Shown: piece after piece, positions 16,901 through 23,854 of the stretch
Layout of the letters: each line of letters starts with the position of its first letter
Numbering within the stretch: the stretch's first letter is position 1
Assembly (NCBI GenBank): GCA_946478975.1
Contig: CAMLEO010000079.1
Coordinates: forward strand, 1 to 25,371
Source: an uncultured Steroidobacter sp.
GTDB lineage: Bacteria > Pseudomonadota > Gammaproteobacteria > Steroidobacterales > Steroidobacteraceae
DNA: 25,371 nt
Direction of reading: 5' to 3'
Program-made: the position numbers and the translations under genes
The notes under the pieces: generated by a model
The model's input: only the letters and a program-made list of their open reading frames with translations
The model's database searches: none
What the model was told of the DNA's origin: nothing

Positions 16901-19599
16901 TGAGCAAGGTCAATCGCCGCGTGTATCGGTGGTCGATCGCCAGCGCGTCGTACCTGAATCCGTACGTCCTGGGCACCCTGCAAGGCGCGAGCACGCCGTC
17001 CATGATCGCGTATTCGAGCAACCATCAACGTTTGTATGTCGGCTACGCCACGGGCGACATCAATTACATCGATGTGACTTCGGGCAGCGGTGCGGAGGTC
17101 CCGTTTGCCAGCACCGCGCACGCCGTCACCGGACTGGCGGCCGTCGGCAACTACGTGCTGGCCCAGGACGACAGCTACTACTGGGGCTCGCGTTACATCG
17201 TCGATTCCAACGGCGTCACGACCAGTCGCAGCGACTGGATCTATTCCTCCAGCGAGTACGCCTGGGATCCAACCAGCTCGCGCGTGTACCACCTGCGCGA
17301 TAACACGACTCCGAACGATCTGATGTTCGAACAGATCGACCAGGCCACGGGGCAGACCACCGCGACGGGTGAGACGCCCTATCACGGCAACTACACCATC
17401 CAGGCACCGATCCGCGTCTCCACCAGCGGCCAGTACGTGCTGCTCGGCAGTGGCGACCTCTACGGCCGGAGCGGTTTGACGTGGGCCGGCTCGGTGGGCT
17501 CGCAGGTCGCCGATGCGCGCTGGTTCGCGAACGATTCGCTGGCGCTCCTGCGCACCACGAACAATCAAACGACGCTGCGCCGGCTGGGGGCGAACCTCTC
17601 GACGCTGGAGCAACGGACGTATGCCGGCACGGCGCTGCGCATCGTGGGTTCGGACACACGCATGGCCGTGCTGGTCAACAACAACGGCAGGGTGCAGTTC
17701 CATATCTACGTACCCAGCGACGATGGCGATAACGACGGCGTGCCGAACACTCTAGACGCCTTCCCGCTCGATCCCGCCGCATCGCTCGACACCGATCGCG
17801 ATGGTTATCCCGATGCATGGAATGCCGGCAGCGGCTCCGGCGACAGCACCACCGGACTGAGCCTCGATGCGTATCCGCAGGACGCCGCGTGCTACCTGGC
17901 ATCGCATGGCGACGGTGTGAACTGCAATTACGCCGCCACGGTTCCAAACTATGTGCCGGATCAAATGTTCAGTCTCGGCGACACGGTTTATCTGCTGAGC
18001 AGCGCCAATCGCCGTGTGTATCGCTGGTCGATGGCGACGCGCACGTACCTCAATCCGTACGTCGTGGGCATCGAGCAGGGCTTCGGCAGCCTGGCGCCGA
18101 TCAAGATGGCGTACTCGAGCGCCCACCAGCGGCTGTACCTGGGCTATGGCACAGGCGTGATCCAGTACATCGATGTGACGTCGAACAGCGGCGCCGAGAT
18201 TGCGTTCGCTAAACTGCCGACGAACGTGGACGCTCTGGCCGCCGTCGGCAACTTCATGTTCGCCAGCGAACGCAACTACTACTCGACTCCGACGCAGTAC
18301 CTCATCGACAGCAACGGCGTAACGACCGCTCGCAACGAATACGGCTACTACGCCACGGAGTACGTCTGGGATCCGGTCAGCTCGCGTATGTACTACGCGC
18401 GGGACGGTTATAACCTCTACTACAAACAAATCGACCAGACCACCGGCACGATCACCGCCGAAGGCGAGGCGCCGAGCCAGTACTACAGCAGCGGCATCTC
18501 GTCGCCGATCCGCATCAGCGCGGACGGTCAGCGCATCCTGGTCGGCAATGGCGACATCTTCGGCATGCCGGGCCTGACGCGACTGACGTCGCTCGGCAAG
18601 GTCGTCAAGGATGCACACTGGAGCGACCATGCGCTCGTCGACCTCGACACGACCGACCAGATCGAAATTCGAGATCTGCATACGCGCGACGTGCTGGCGA
18701 GCTATCAGTATCCGGGACAACCGCTCGGCCTGGCGTTCGGCCAGACCGAGGCCTTCCTCGTGCACGTCGTGAACAACACCACTGCGTTCGTGCAACTGCA
18801 GTTCGGCGACCAGGACTCCGATTCGCTGCCGCGCTGGTGGGAAGTGCTGTACCACTTCAGCGATTCAAACGCGGCGGACGCGACTGGCGATGCGGACGGC
18901 GACGGCGTGAGCAACCGGGACGAATACGTGCATGACTCCAATCCGCTGCTGCCTGACTCGGACGGCGACGGGTTGACCGATCAGCAGGAGATCGTCACCT
19001 ATGCGACCGATCCGTGGCGGGTCGACAGCGACGACGACGGCTTGACCGACCAGGCCGAAGTCCTCACGCATCACTCCAATCCGCGCGACGTGGATTCCGA
19101 CGATGACGGCTATGCGGACCTGATCGAAGTGCTCTATGGCGGCGATCCCAACGACCAGTCCAGCGTCCCGCAGCCCATCGTCAGTTACAACCAGTCGTTC
19201 GAGAACAATCCGAACCTGGCGGCGTGGAGCACGCCACCCTCCAGCAGCGCCGACTGGACCGTCGACACCACGGTCGCGAACACCGGCGCCGCGAGCCTGA
19301 AGGCCGGCACTATCGCCACCGGTGAAAACAGCAGCATTCGTTTCAACGGTTTCTTCCGGCCGGGGCAGCTCAGCTTCCGTGCCCGCGTCGATTCGCAATA
19401 CTGTTGCAATCAACTACTGGTGCTGATCGACGGCCAGTCCATGCTGTCGATATCGAGCTCGAGCTCCAACCAGTGGTACCAGTACACCCTGCCGATCAGC
19501 CTGGGTGTGCATACGATCGAATGGCGATACGAGAAATATCCGTATTACACCGATGATGGCGACGCCTACATCGACGACGTGGCATTCGCCGGCCAATGA
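13993..19599 (+). CDS. Giant lipoprotein with Ig-like repeats, four propeller-like modules and Asp-rich calcium-binding-like linkers
   Basis: The product is 1868 residues. A lipoprotein signal ends in LLAGC (lipid Cys18), followed by nine glycines, a common exported-lipoprotein linker. Two Ig-like repeats follow (about 38-126 and 134-223), each with a GEYSI-GGA-TSA-GT motif. Four similar modules start at residues 225, 587, 952 and 1317, each opening with YVPD and containing a VYLLS, RVYRWS, RLY-GY, YIDV, AWDP-SSRVY, LLGSG and R-VG-DT-M order of blade-like strands. The first three end in a DGDGV / DAFP-DPAASLD / DGYPDAWN linker like thrombospondin-3 repeats. Residues about 1606-1725 hold more Asp-rich repeats, and the last 140 look like a jelly-roll with an Asp-Gly-Asp-rich end. 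It is probably at the outer membrane or cell surface, with unknown ligand. ATG 13993 is my choice; GTG 13987 is nine bases from a GGGAG site and also plausible. Confidence 0.8.
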   Translation: MQVSRWVSLGLVCLLAGCGGGGGGGGGSSPDTTPAACSFTAQAGAAPSTVVISNDIVISDINANAPVSITGGEYSINGGAYTSAPGTVANNQTIRIRATSSADPSSTVTVTLTVGGVSASFTVTTVERDDAPDALQFQRIVNATRGTQVTSNAVVVAGINVPVPISVENGEYSIDGGAFTSAAGTIRAGQALAVRTQASMTYSKVSVARVTTGSVISNFEVVAELPSYVPDSVVFDGQDIVYLLSASNRLVFRWSLAEERYLDAYVVGTTLAAPTMISYSPAHQRLYVGYAAGAMRYIDVTAGNAAEVDFANLEGGLTAMLAAGNYLWVQEARYYSYRYTFDRAGAQAYRSEYGSNARPLAYSWDPVQSRVYLLSEFSSIQSEVVNQSSGAIGSQLSSYNFGNNVPGPIHVSPSGQQVLLGSGNIYKPEDFKWSSSLAEPLADSRWLADGSLVSLSTSGGQTTLRRRAATSFVNLETRSYTGQALRIVGTDTKMAALLIDAGTVRFQIYVPGDDTDGDGVANTRDAFPADAAASLDTDHDGYPDAWNSGRSASDSTTGLTLDAYPEDSACYLPAHGNGTTCNFSATLPNYVPDQVVQGGDTVYLLSNANRRVYRWSISSGAYLNPYVVGMAEAGGTLAPVKMAYSSSHQRLYLGYSSGAIQYIDVAAGSAEMPFAATAKAVGGLVAAGNYLLVQDTRDARFSDYVFDRNGALTDLSDWYYYYSSGDYAWDPVSSRVYIQRNVTPGPVAYIEINQATGRIASRGESSNSYYAPAPVRVSANGESILLGSGDIYNRNGLTWLRSLGEQIVDARWFNDGSLVTLATANNQTTLRRRDTHSIQVEQLTYNGQAWRVVGSDTRMAVLTIDNNTVQFHIYVPDDDSDDDGVTNSQDAFPRDPAAALDSDRDGYPDAWNPGRSASDSTTGLSLDAYPSDSACYLSSHGTGGNCNYGATVPGYVPDQVLQNGDTVYLLSKVNRRVYRWSIASASYLNPYVLGTLQGASTPSMIAYSSNHQRLYVGYATGDINYIDVTSGSGAEVPFASTAHAVTGLAAVGNYVLAQDDSYYWGSRYIVDSNGVTTSRSDWIYSSSEYAWDPTSSRVYHLRDNTTPNDLMFEQIDQATGQTTATGETPYHGNYTIQAPIRVSTSGQYVLLGSGDLYGRSGLTWAGSVGSQVADARWFANDSLALLRTTNNQTTLRRLGANLSTLEQRTYAGTALRIVGSDTRMAVLVNNNGRVQFHIYVPSDDGDNDGVPNTLDAFPLDPAASLDTDRDGYPDAWNAGSGSGDSTTGLSLDAYPQDAACYLASHGDGVNCNYAATVPNYVPDQMFSLGDTVYLLSSANRRVYRWSMATRTYLNPYVVGIEQGFGSLAPIKMAYSSAHQRLYLGYGTGVIQYIDVTSNSGAEIAFAKLPTNVDALAAVGNFMFASERNYYSTPTQYLIDSNGVTTARNEYGYYATEYVWDPVSSRMYYARDGYNLYYKQIDQTTGTITAEGEAPSQYYSSGISSPIRISADGQRILVGNGDIFGMPGLTRLTSLGKVVKDAHWSDHALVDLDTTDQIEIRDLHTRDVLASYQYPGQPLGLAFGQTEAFLVHVVNNTTAFVQLQFGDQDSDSLPRWWEVLYHFSDSNAADATGDADGDGVSNRDEYVHDSNPLLPDSDGDGLTDQQEIVTYATDPWRVDSDDDGLTDQAEVLTHHSNPRDVDSDDDGYADLIEVLYGGDPNDQSSVPQPIVSYNQSFENNPNLAAWSTPPSSSADWTVDTTVANTGAASLKAGTIATGENSSIRFNGFFRPGQLSFRARVDSQYCCNQLLVLIDGQSMLSISSSSSNQWYQYTLPISLGVHTIEWRYEKYPYYTDDGDAYIDDVAFAGQ
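14665..15750 (+). repeat. Propeller-like module 1 of the giant lipoprotein
   Basis: This 362-codon unit runs from LPSYVPD to the end of the first Asp-rich linker (linker from about 15529). It is the most diverged of the four copies, with a shorter early loop and VVNQSSG in place of the IDQATG-type strand. Confidence 0.75.
15751..16845 (+). repeat. Propeller-like module 2 of the giant lipoprotein
   Basis: This 365-codon unit begins LPNYVPDQVV and ends with the second Asp-rich linker (from about 16621). It shares motif order and many codons with modules 3 and 4, for example around the RRVYRWS segment. Confidence 0.8.
16846..17940 (+). repeat. Propeller-like module 3 of the giant lipoprotein
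   Basis: This 365-codon unit begins VPGYVPDQVL and ends with the third linker (from about 17716). It has exactly the same length as module 2, which suggests tandem duplication. Confidence 0.8.
17941..18807 (+). repeat. Propeller-like module 4 of the giant lipoprotein
   Basis: This unit begins VPNYVPDQMF and covers the propeller-like part only. Instead of the DAFP/DGYPDAWN linker it runs into a longer series of Asp-rich repeats and the C-terminal domain. The right boundary is approximate. Confidence 0.7.
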
Positions 19600-20087
19600 A
19601 CCGCGGAATGCTCATCGCTGCAGCGGTTGCACTCGCCGCGTTCGTCGCGGGAGTCATCGTCTATTGGAACGACGGCCCGGCGAATCGAGCCGCCGCATCC
19701 ATGACAGCGCCTGCGCCTCTCAACGCGAGCTCACAACGCGACGTCCCGGAGGCGCCGCATCGCGGCGACTCGGCGCCGCCGGTGGCTGACGATCCGCGCC
19801 TGGCCGCGCTGCAAGTGTCGCCGGACAACGGCCTGATCAAATTCGTCACCGCGCCTGACGGCAAGGTGATCGCGGAAATCGATCAGGATCCGGCGAGCCC
19901 GGGCTATGGCAGGCCAAGCCGCGAATACATTTATATGAGGAACGCGGTCGTGTCTCTCACGGCCTATCGATACACGAGCGATCAGGTCGAAATCACTCAG
20001 ACCCTGGTCGCGTACCAGCCCGACGGCCGCGTCGCCGACATCAAAACATCGACCCGCTACCAAAATAACGCCGGGCAAACCCGCTAG
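19596..20087 (+). CDS. Small single-pass membrane protein coupled to the giant lipoprotein
   Basis: This 163-residue protein is not one I recognise. Residues about 5-23 form one hydrophobic segment (MLIAAAVALAAFVAGVIVY), followed by an Ala/Pro-rich low-complexity stretch to about residue 65. A compact C-terminal part follows (SPDNGLIKFVTAPDGKVIAEID, then REYIYMRNAVVSLTAYRY). This fits an inner-membrane-anchored protein with a periplasmic domain, or an uncleaved signal anchor. Its ATG overlaps the lipoprotein stop as ATGA (19596-19599), so the pair is probably made together and may work together. I cannot assign a function. Confidence 0.7.
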   Translation: MNRGMLIAAAVALAAFVAGVIVYWNDGPANRAAASMTAPAPLNASSQRDVPEAPHRGDSAPPVADDPRLAALQVSPDNGLIKFVTAPDGKVIAEIDQDPASPGYGRPSREYIYMRNAVVSLTAYRYTSDQVEITQTLVAYQPDGRVADIKTSTRYQNNAGQTR

Positions 20088-20162
20088 AGCAAATTAGCAA
20101 AGCACGCCGCAACCTTTGTCGGCGGCGCTTCGTCCAAACCTCGCAAAACAGGAGGCTGACGG

Positions 20163-20750
20163 ATGCGCCACGCAATCTTCGCGTGCCTTGCTTTGTTCGC
20201 CCAATCGATCGGCTGGAGCGCGGAAGCGACGCCGGAGTGGGTTGCAGCCGTCTGGCGGCCGCAACGCCTAGTGTTCCAATATCGCAGCGAAGGTCGCATG
20301 TATCCATGCGACCTGCTGGAAAGCAAGGTTCGCAGGATCCTCACTCAGTTCGGGGCGCGCGAGCGCATCGTCGTCAACGGCGTCTCCTGCCGCGACTTTG
20401 CCACCGCGGCGCTGCTCGAAGTGATCATGGAATCGCCGGTCATCGCGACGCCCGAGAACATTCGCGCCATCACCGCCTACAGCAGCGAAGATTTGTTGAT
20501 TGCGCGCGTCAACGGCATCACGCTGCCCACAGCCCAGGATCTGGAAAGATTTCCTGCGGTGTGGGAATCCATCGCGATTCAGCGCGCGCCCAAAGTGACA
20601 TTGGATACCGGCGACTGCTCGCTGGTCCAGCAGCTGCGCCGCCAGGTGCTGCCGAAGATGTCGGTGCAGATCGTCAAAGACATCGAACGCGTCGATTGCA
20701 CACAATCCAGCCCACGACTCACGGTGCTCGCGCTGGTCGCAAAACTCTAG
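20163..20750 (+). CDS. Secreted cysteine-containing protein of unknown function
   Basis: The 195-residue product has a Sec signal (MRHAIFACLALFAQSIGWSA, then EATPEW). The mature part has four cysteines, in YPCDLL, GVSCRDF, DTGDCSL and RVDCTQ contexts, enough for two disulfide bonds in the periplasm. The predicted structure from sequence is mixed alpha/beta with no motif I recognise. A strong AGGAGG site (20150-20155) lies seven bases before ATG 20163, so the start is well supported. It follows the small membrane protein by 75 bases on the same strand and may share its transcript, though the spacing allows a separate promoter. Confidence 0.72.
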   Translation: MRHAIFACLALFAQSIGWSAEATPEWVAAVWRPQRLVFQYRSEGRMYPCDLLESKVRRILTQFGARERIVVNGVSCRDFATAALLEVIMESPVIATPENIRAITAYSSEDLLIARVNGITLPTAQDLERFPAVWESIAIQRAPKVTLDTGDCSLVQQLRRQVLPKMSVQIVKDIERVDCTQSSPRLTVLALVAKL

Positions 20751-20807
20751 AAACAATCCTCGACGCTGGGGCAGAATCGATGCTCGCCTTTCCAACAAGG
20801 AACAGTC

Positions 20808-22355
20808 ATGGCCGAGCACCCTTCGCATCGCCCTTCGCATGGAATGGATCGTCGTGAGTTTTTGACTGCCGCTGCGCTCGCGGGTGCAGGCTCGATGATG
20901 TTCGGCTCGCCGGGCGCATGGGCCGCCCGCGAGCGCTATCCAGCGATTCGCAAAGCGGCCGAAGCCGGTCGTGAAGCGGCGATCAAGCGCATTCAAGACT
21001 GGATTGCCCTGCCCTCGATTGCGGCCGAAAACCGCAATATGAAAGAAGGCGCCGAGTACATGGCAAACCTTGCACGCGAGGCCGGCTTCGATGCGGCCAC
21101 CGTCGTGCCCACCGATGGCCATCCAGGTGTGTTCGCAACCATGGACAACGGTGCGAAGCGCACGCTCGCTCTTTATTTCATGTACGACGTGAAGCAGTTC
21201 GATCCGGCGGAATGGTCTTCGCCGCCGCTCGAAGCGCGTCTCGTCGACAAGCCCGGGCTCGGCCGCGCAATCGTCGGCCGCGGCGCTGTAAATCAGAAAG
21301 GCCCCGAAGCTACCCTGCTGGCCGCGCTCCATGCCATGCGTGCGGCGAAAACAAAGTTTCCAGTGAACCTGGTGCTGGTCGCCGAAGGCGAGGAAGAAAT
21401 CGGCTCGCCGCATTTTCACCAGGTGGTGCAAAAGCCCGAAGTGTTCGCCGCGCTCAAAAAAGCCGAAGGCATTTTCATTCCCGCCAGCTGGCAGGACTTG
21501 AACGGCAACGTCGCCGTGAACCTCGGTTCGAAAGGCCTGATCGAACTGGAACTGATCGCGAGCGGCGAAAAATGGGGCCGCGGCCCCAAAGGCGATGTTC
21601 ATTCCAGCGTCAAAGCCATGGTCGACTCGCCTGCCTGGCGCCTGGTCGCGGCGCTGAATTCTTTGGTGACACCGGACGGCAATACGCCGGTCATCGACGG
21701 CTGGTTTGAAAATGTTCGCCCGCTCACGGCGCGCGAGAAAGAGCTGATCGCGGAGCTGGCCCGCACCGGCGATGAAGCCTCGCAGAAAAAACTGCTCGGC
21801 GTCAGCCACTGGATCGACGATCTTCCCTACAACCAGGCGCTGGAGCGACTGGCATCGCAGCCGACCGTAAACATCGAAGGTTTGGTCGCGGGTTACACCG
21901 GCCCGGGCGGCAAAACAGTGCTGCCGGGGCGTGCCGTGGCGAAGCTGGATCTGCGGCTGGTGCCCAATCAGACGCGCAAAGAAGCCGAGCAGAAGTTACG
22001 CGCCCATCTGGACAAGCATGGCTTCGCCGATGTCGAAACAAAGGTGAGTGGTGGTTACGATCCGACCGAGACCGCCGAGAACAGCCGCATCATTCGCGCC
22101 GAGCTCGCCACCTACAACCGCGCCGGGATCAAAGCGACGCTCAATCCTCGCCTCGCCGGCTCGTGGCCGGGCTCCGTGTTCACCGCTCCGCCGTTATCGC
22201 TGCCGGCGGGCCACTTCGGCTTCGGCCATGGCTCGGGCGCGCACGCCCCGGACGAATATTATTTAGTGGACTCGACCAATCCCAAGATCGCCGGCCTCAC
22301 CGACGCCATCATGGGTTATGTGGATATGTTCCATCAGGTCGCCCAGGTGAGCTGA
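20808..22355 (+). CDS. M20-like metallohydrolase family protein with altered metal ligands, Tat-exported
   Basis: The 515-residue protein carries a twin-arginine signal (DRREFLTAAALAGAG, residues 14-28). The fold pattern is M20/M25/M40 amidohydrolase: YDVKQFDPAEWSSPP, GRGAVNQKGP, EGEEEIGSPH and a terminal AHAPDEY. Several metal-site positions differ from the canonical family. The His of the GHYDVQP motif is Met125, the bridging Asp of GRGASDDKG is Asn162, and the usual Asp before the PSITYG-like strand is missing around residues 225-226. The Glu pair (195-197) and the late His479 remain. Family members are peptidases or amidases; whether this one hydrolyses anything is open. An AAGGA site six bases upstream supports ATG 20808, although ATG 20844 would also start just before the Tat motif. 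Confidence 0.8.
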   Translation: MAEHPSHRPSHGMDRREFLTAAALAGAGSMMFGSPGAWAARERYPAIRKAAEAGREAAIKRIQDWIALPSIAAENRNMKEGAEYMANLAREAGFDAATVVPTDGHPGVFATMDNGAKRTLALYFMYDVKQFDPAEWSSPPLEARLVDKPGLGRAIVGRGAVNQKGPEATLLAALHAMRAAKTKFPVNLVLVAEGEEEIGSPHFHQVVQKPEVFAALKKAEGIFIPASWQDLNGNVAVNLGSKGLIELELIASGEKWGRGPKGDVHSSVKAMVDSPAWRLVAALNSLVTPDGNTPVIDGWFENVRPLTAREKELIAELARTGDEASQKKLLGVSHWIDDLPYNQALERLASQPTVNIEGLVAGYTGPGGKTVLPGRAVAKLDLRLVPNQTRKEAEQKLRAHLDKHGFADVETKVSGGYDPTETAENSRIIRAELATYNRAGIKATLNPRLAGSWPGSVFTAPPLSLPAGHFGFGHGSGAHAPDEYYLVDSTNPKIAGLTDAIMGYVDMFHQVAQVS

Positions 22356-22360
22356 CGGCG

Positions 22361-22825
22361 TCAGATGATTCTCAACGCGTTGTCGGCAGGTGCGCGGAGC
22401 CGGTGCTCCGCCTCGTGCATGTCATAAAGCCGGCGCACGGCGTCGGCGACCTGCTCTTCCAGCGCGACCGTACAAAATATGGTGAATAGCCACTCATCGC
22501 CGCGGAAGGCTTCGATCTTCTCGACCCTGGAGTTGTAGCCGTCCTTCCAGGCGACCAGCACCGGAATCGAGCGCGTGCGTGGATCCTGTCGCAGCTGTTC
22601 GAGCACGCGTTCGCCGGACACGATCGGCAGTCGCGCGGACAGCAGCACCAGGTGCGGGATTTGAGGGTCGGTGGTCAGCAAGCCGGCATGGAAGGTAAAC
22701 CGCAGCGCTTGCTCCCCATCCTTGACGCGCAGGACGGCGGCGTCCGGCAGGCGCCTGCGCAGTCCCCTTGCGATCGACATCCAATCTTCATTGTTGGGCT
22801 CCGCCACCAGGACGTTGAAGCTCAT
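22361..22825 (-). CDS. Receiver-like (CheY-fold) protein lacking the phospho-acceptor Asp
   Basis: The 154-residue protein opens FNVLVAEPNNEDW and has a GEQAL segment, then PHLVLLSARLPIVSGERVLEQLR and SIPVLVAW. This is the strand and helix order of response-regulator receivers. The position normally holding Asp (DLVLLDxxLP) is Ser63, the N-terminal acidic pair is reduced to Glu9, and no Lys-Pro motif follows. There is no output domain. It may act as a phosphorylation-independent adaptor or be a diverged remnant. The frame extends upstream to a TTG at 22873, but ATG 22825 starts the domain. It follows the aspartoacylase-like gene by 60 bases on the same strand and ends five bases from the convergent M20-like gene. 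Confidence 0.7.
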   Translation of the reverse strand: MSFNVLVAEPNNEDWMSIARGLRRRLPDAAVLRVKDGEQALRFTFHAGLLTTDPQIPHLVLLSARLPIVSGERVLEQLRQDPRTRSIPVLVAWKDGYNSRVEKIEAFRGDEWLFTIFCTVALEEQVADAVRRLYDMHEAEHRLRAPADNALRII

Positions 22826-22885
22826 GGTCGTTCCATCGGTTGCACCTGATGGAGTACACGAACGAGCTTGCAAAAGGGTTGCACT

Positions 22886-23854
22886 TTACGGCAGCAATTT
22901 TCCCAGCCGGGCCACCGTCACGCCGGGGCGCAACTGGCGCAGCGAAGGCATGACCAGCACACAGTTCGGATACGGTGTACGGACTGCTTCGCCCGCATTC
23001 CAGCCGATCAGCGTGCCTTCCTCGGCGAACACTTCGAGGCCCGTGTAAGGACCTGCGAATTGAAAGTCCATGCCGGTCGCGACCACCGGCTGGGTGACGC
23101 GAATGACCTGCGAAGGCTGCTGCCGCGGAATCAGCCAGCCCGAAGGAAGATCGCCAGTATCGACGACGTCGGCGCGCACCAGAAAACGCGCCGTACTGTC
23201 CCTGCCGACAGCGAGCGCGGACTTTTCCCAATGCTGGCCGCACTCGATCAGCAGCGCATTCTTCGGACTCTTGGAATCGCCGAAGCCGGCGTAGTCCCGC
23301 ATGCGTCGGCCCTCGGGATGTCCTTCATCGCTGATGATGGTCGGCGGCGAACCGAGCTCACGCGCGAAAGCGATGCCTTTGTCCAACGGGCCGCAGACGA
23401 TCAGCGGCGCGCTGCGCTCGTGCATCGAATGCAGGTCGAGCAGCAGGTCCACTGTATCCACCACCGGCCGCAGCTGACGTGCGCGACGCAGCTCGGACGA
23501 ATCCTTCGTCACGTCGTCGAGCGTCTGCGGACTCCAGACGCGATTGAAATCCTGATCGACGAAGCGGGAGGCATCCGGGCGCGTCGGATCGAAACGGCGA
23601 TACGCTTCGACGTTTGCAAACGACAGCGTGAGTCGGCCGCGCCTCGGTCGAACTCGCCGGTCGAGCAGCTCTTTGACGACGATAGCGCCGCAGACTTCGT
23701 TGCCGTGGGTCAGCGCGTTGACCATGACGTGCGGCCCGGGCACGCCGCTGTCGAAGGTCCACAGCCACGGAATGCCGCTGTTGCCCGCCTGGTAGGGCGC
23801 GATGTTCGGAAAGTCGAGCTCGATGGCGTAGTTCGTCCGGCCCGCATCCGTCAT
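22886..23854 (-). CDS. Succinylglutamate desuccinylase/aspartoacylase family hydrolase
   Basis: The 322-residue protein shows the zinc carboxypeptidase-like signature: HGNE (His50, Glu53) and LDLHSMH (His142) as zinc ligands, DFNR (Asp102 to Arg105) as a substrate-binding motif, and ALLIECGQHW later as a catalytic Glu candidate. A beta-rich C-terminal domain follows. Family members remove acyl groups from N-acyl amino acids; the substrate here is unknown. ATG 23854 forms an ATGA overlap with the stop of the upstream aldehyde dehydrogenase, so the two are coupled. An in-frame ATG at 23872 is an alternative. The open frame continues far upstream into the dehydrogenase gene, but that part is antisense-like noise. 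Confidence 0.85.
   Translation of the reverse strand: MTDAGRTNYAIELDFPNIAPYQAGNSGIPWLWTFDSGVPGPHVMVNALTHGNEVCGAIVVKELLDRRVRPRRGRLTLSFANVEAYRRFDPTRPDASRFVDQDFNRVWSPQTLDDVTKDSSELRRARQLRPVVDTVDLLLDLHSMHERSAPLIVCGPLDKGIAFARELGSPPTIISDEGHPEGRRMRDYAGFGDSKSPKNALLIECGQHWEKSALAVGRDSTARFLVRADVVDTGDLPSGWLIPRQQPSQVIRVTQPVVATGMDFQFAGPYTGLEVFAEEGTLIGWNAGEAVRTPYPNCVLVMPSLRQLRPGVTVARLGKLLP

Noticed and set aside
16324..17703. Long minus-strand open frame within the giant lipoprotein
   Set aside because: It recurs because the modules repeat on the other strand; the protein has a repetitive, domain-free composition.
20105..20127. CGCCGC/GCGGCG inverted repeat as a terminator after the small membrane protein
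   Set aside because: Six-base stem with an 11-base loop and no following T-run; too weak to call.
20268..21809. Long minus-strand open frame antisense to the cysteine-containing and M20-like genes
   Set aside because: No recognisable motif or signal, no ribosome site, and it lies across two well-supported plus-strand genes.
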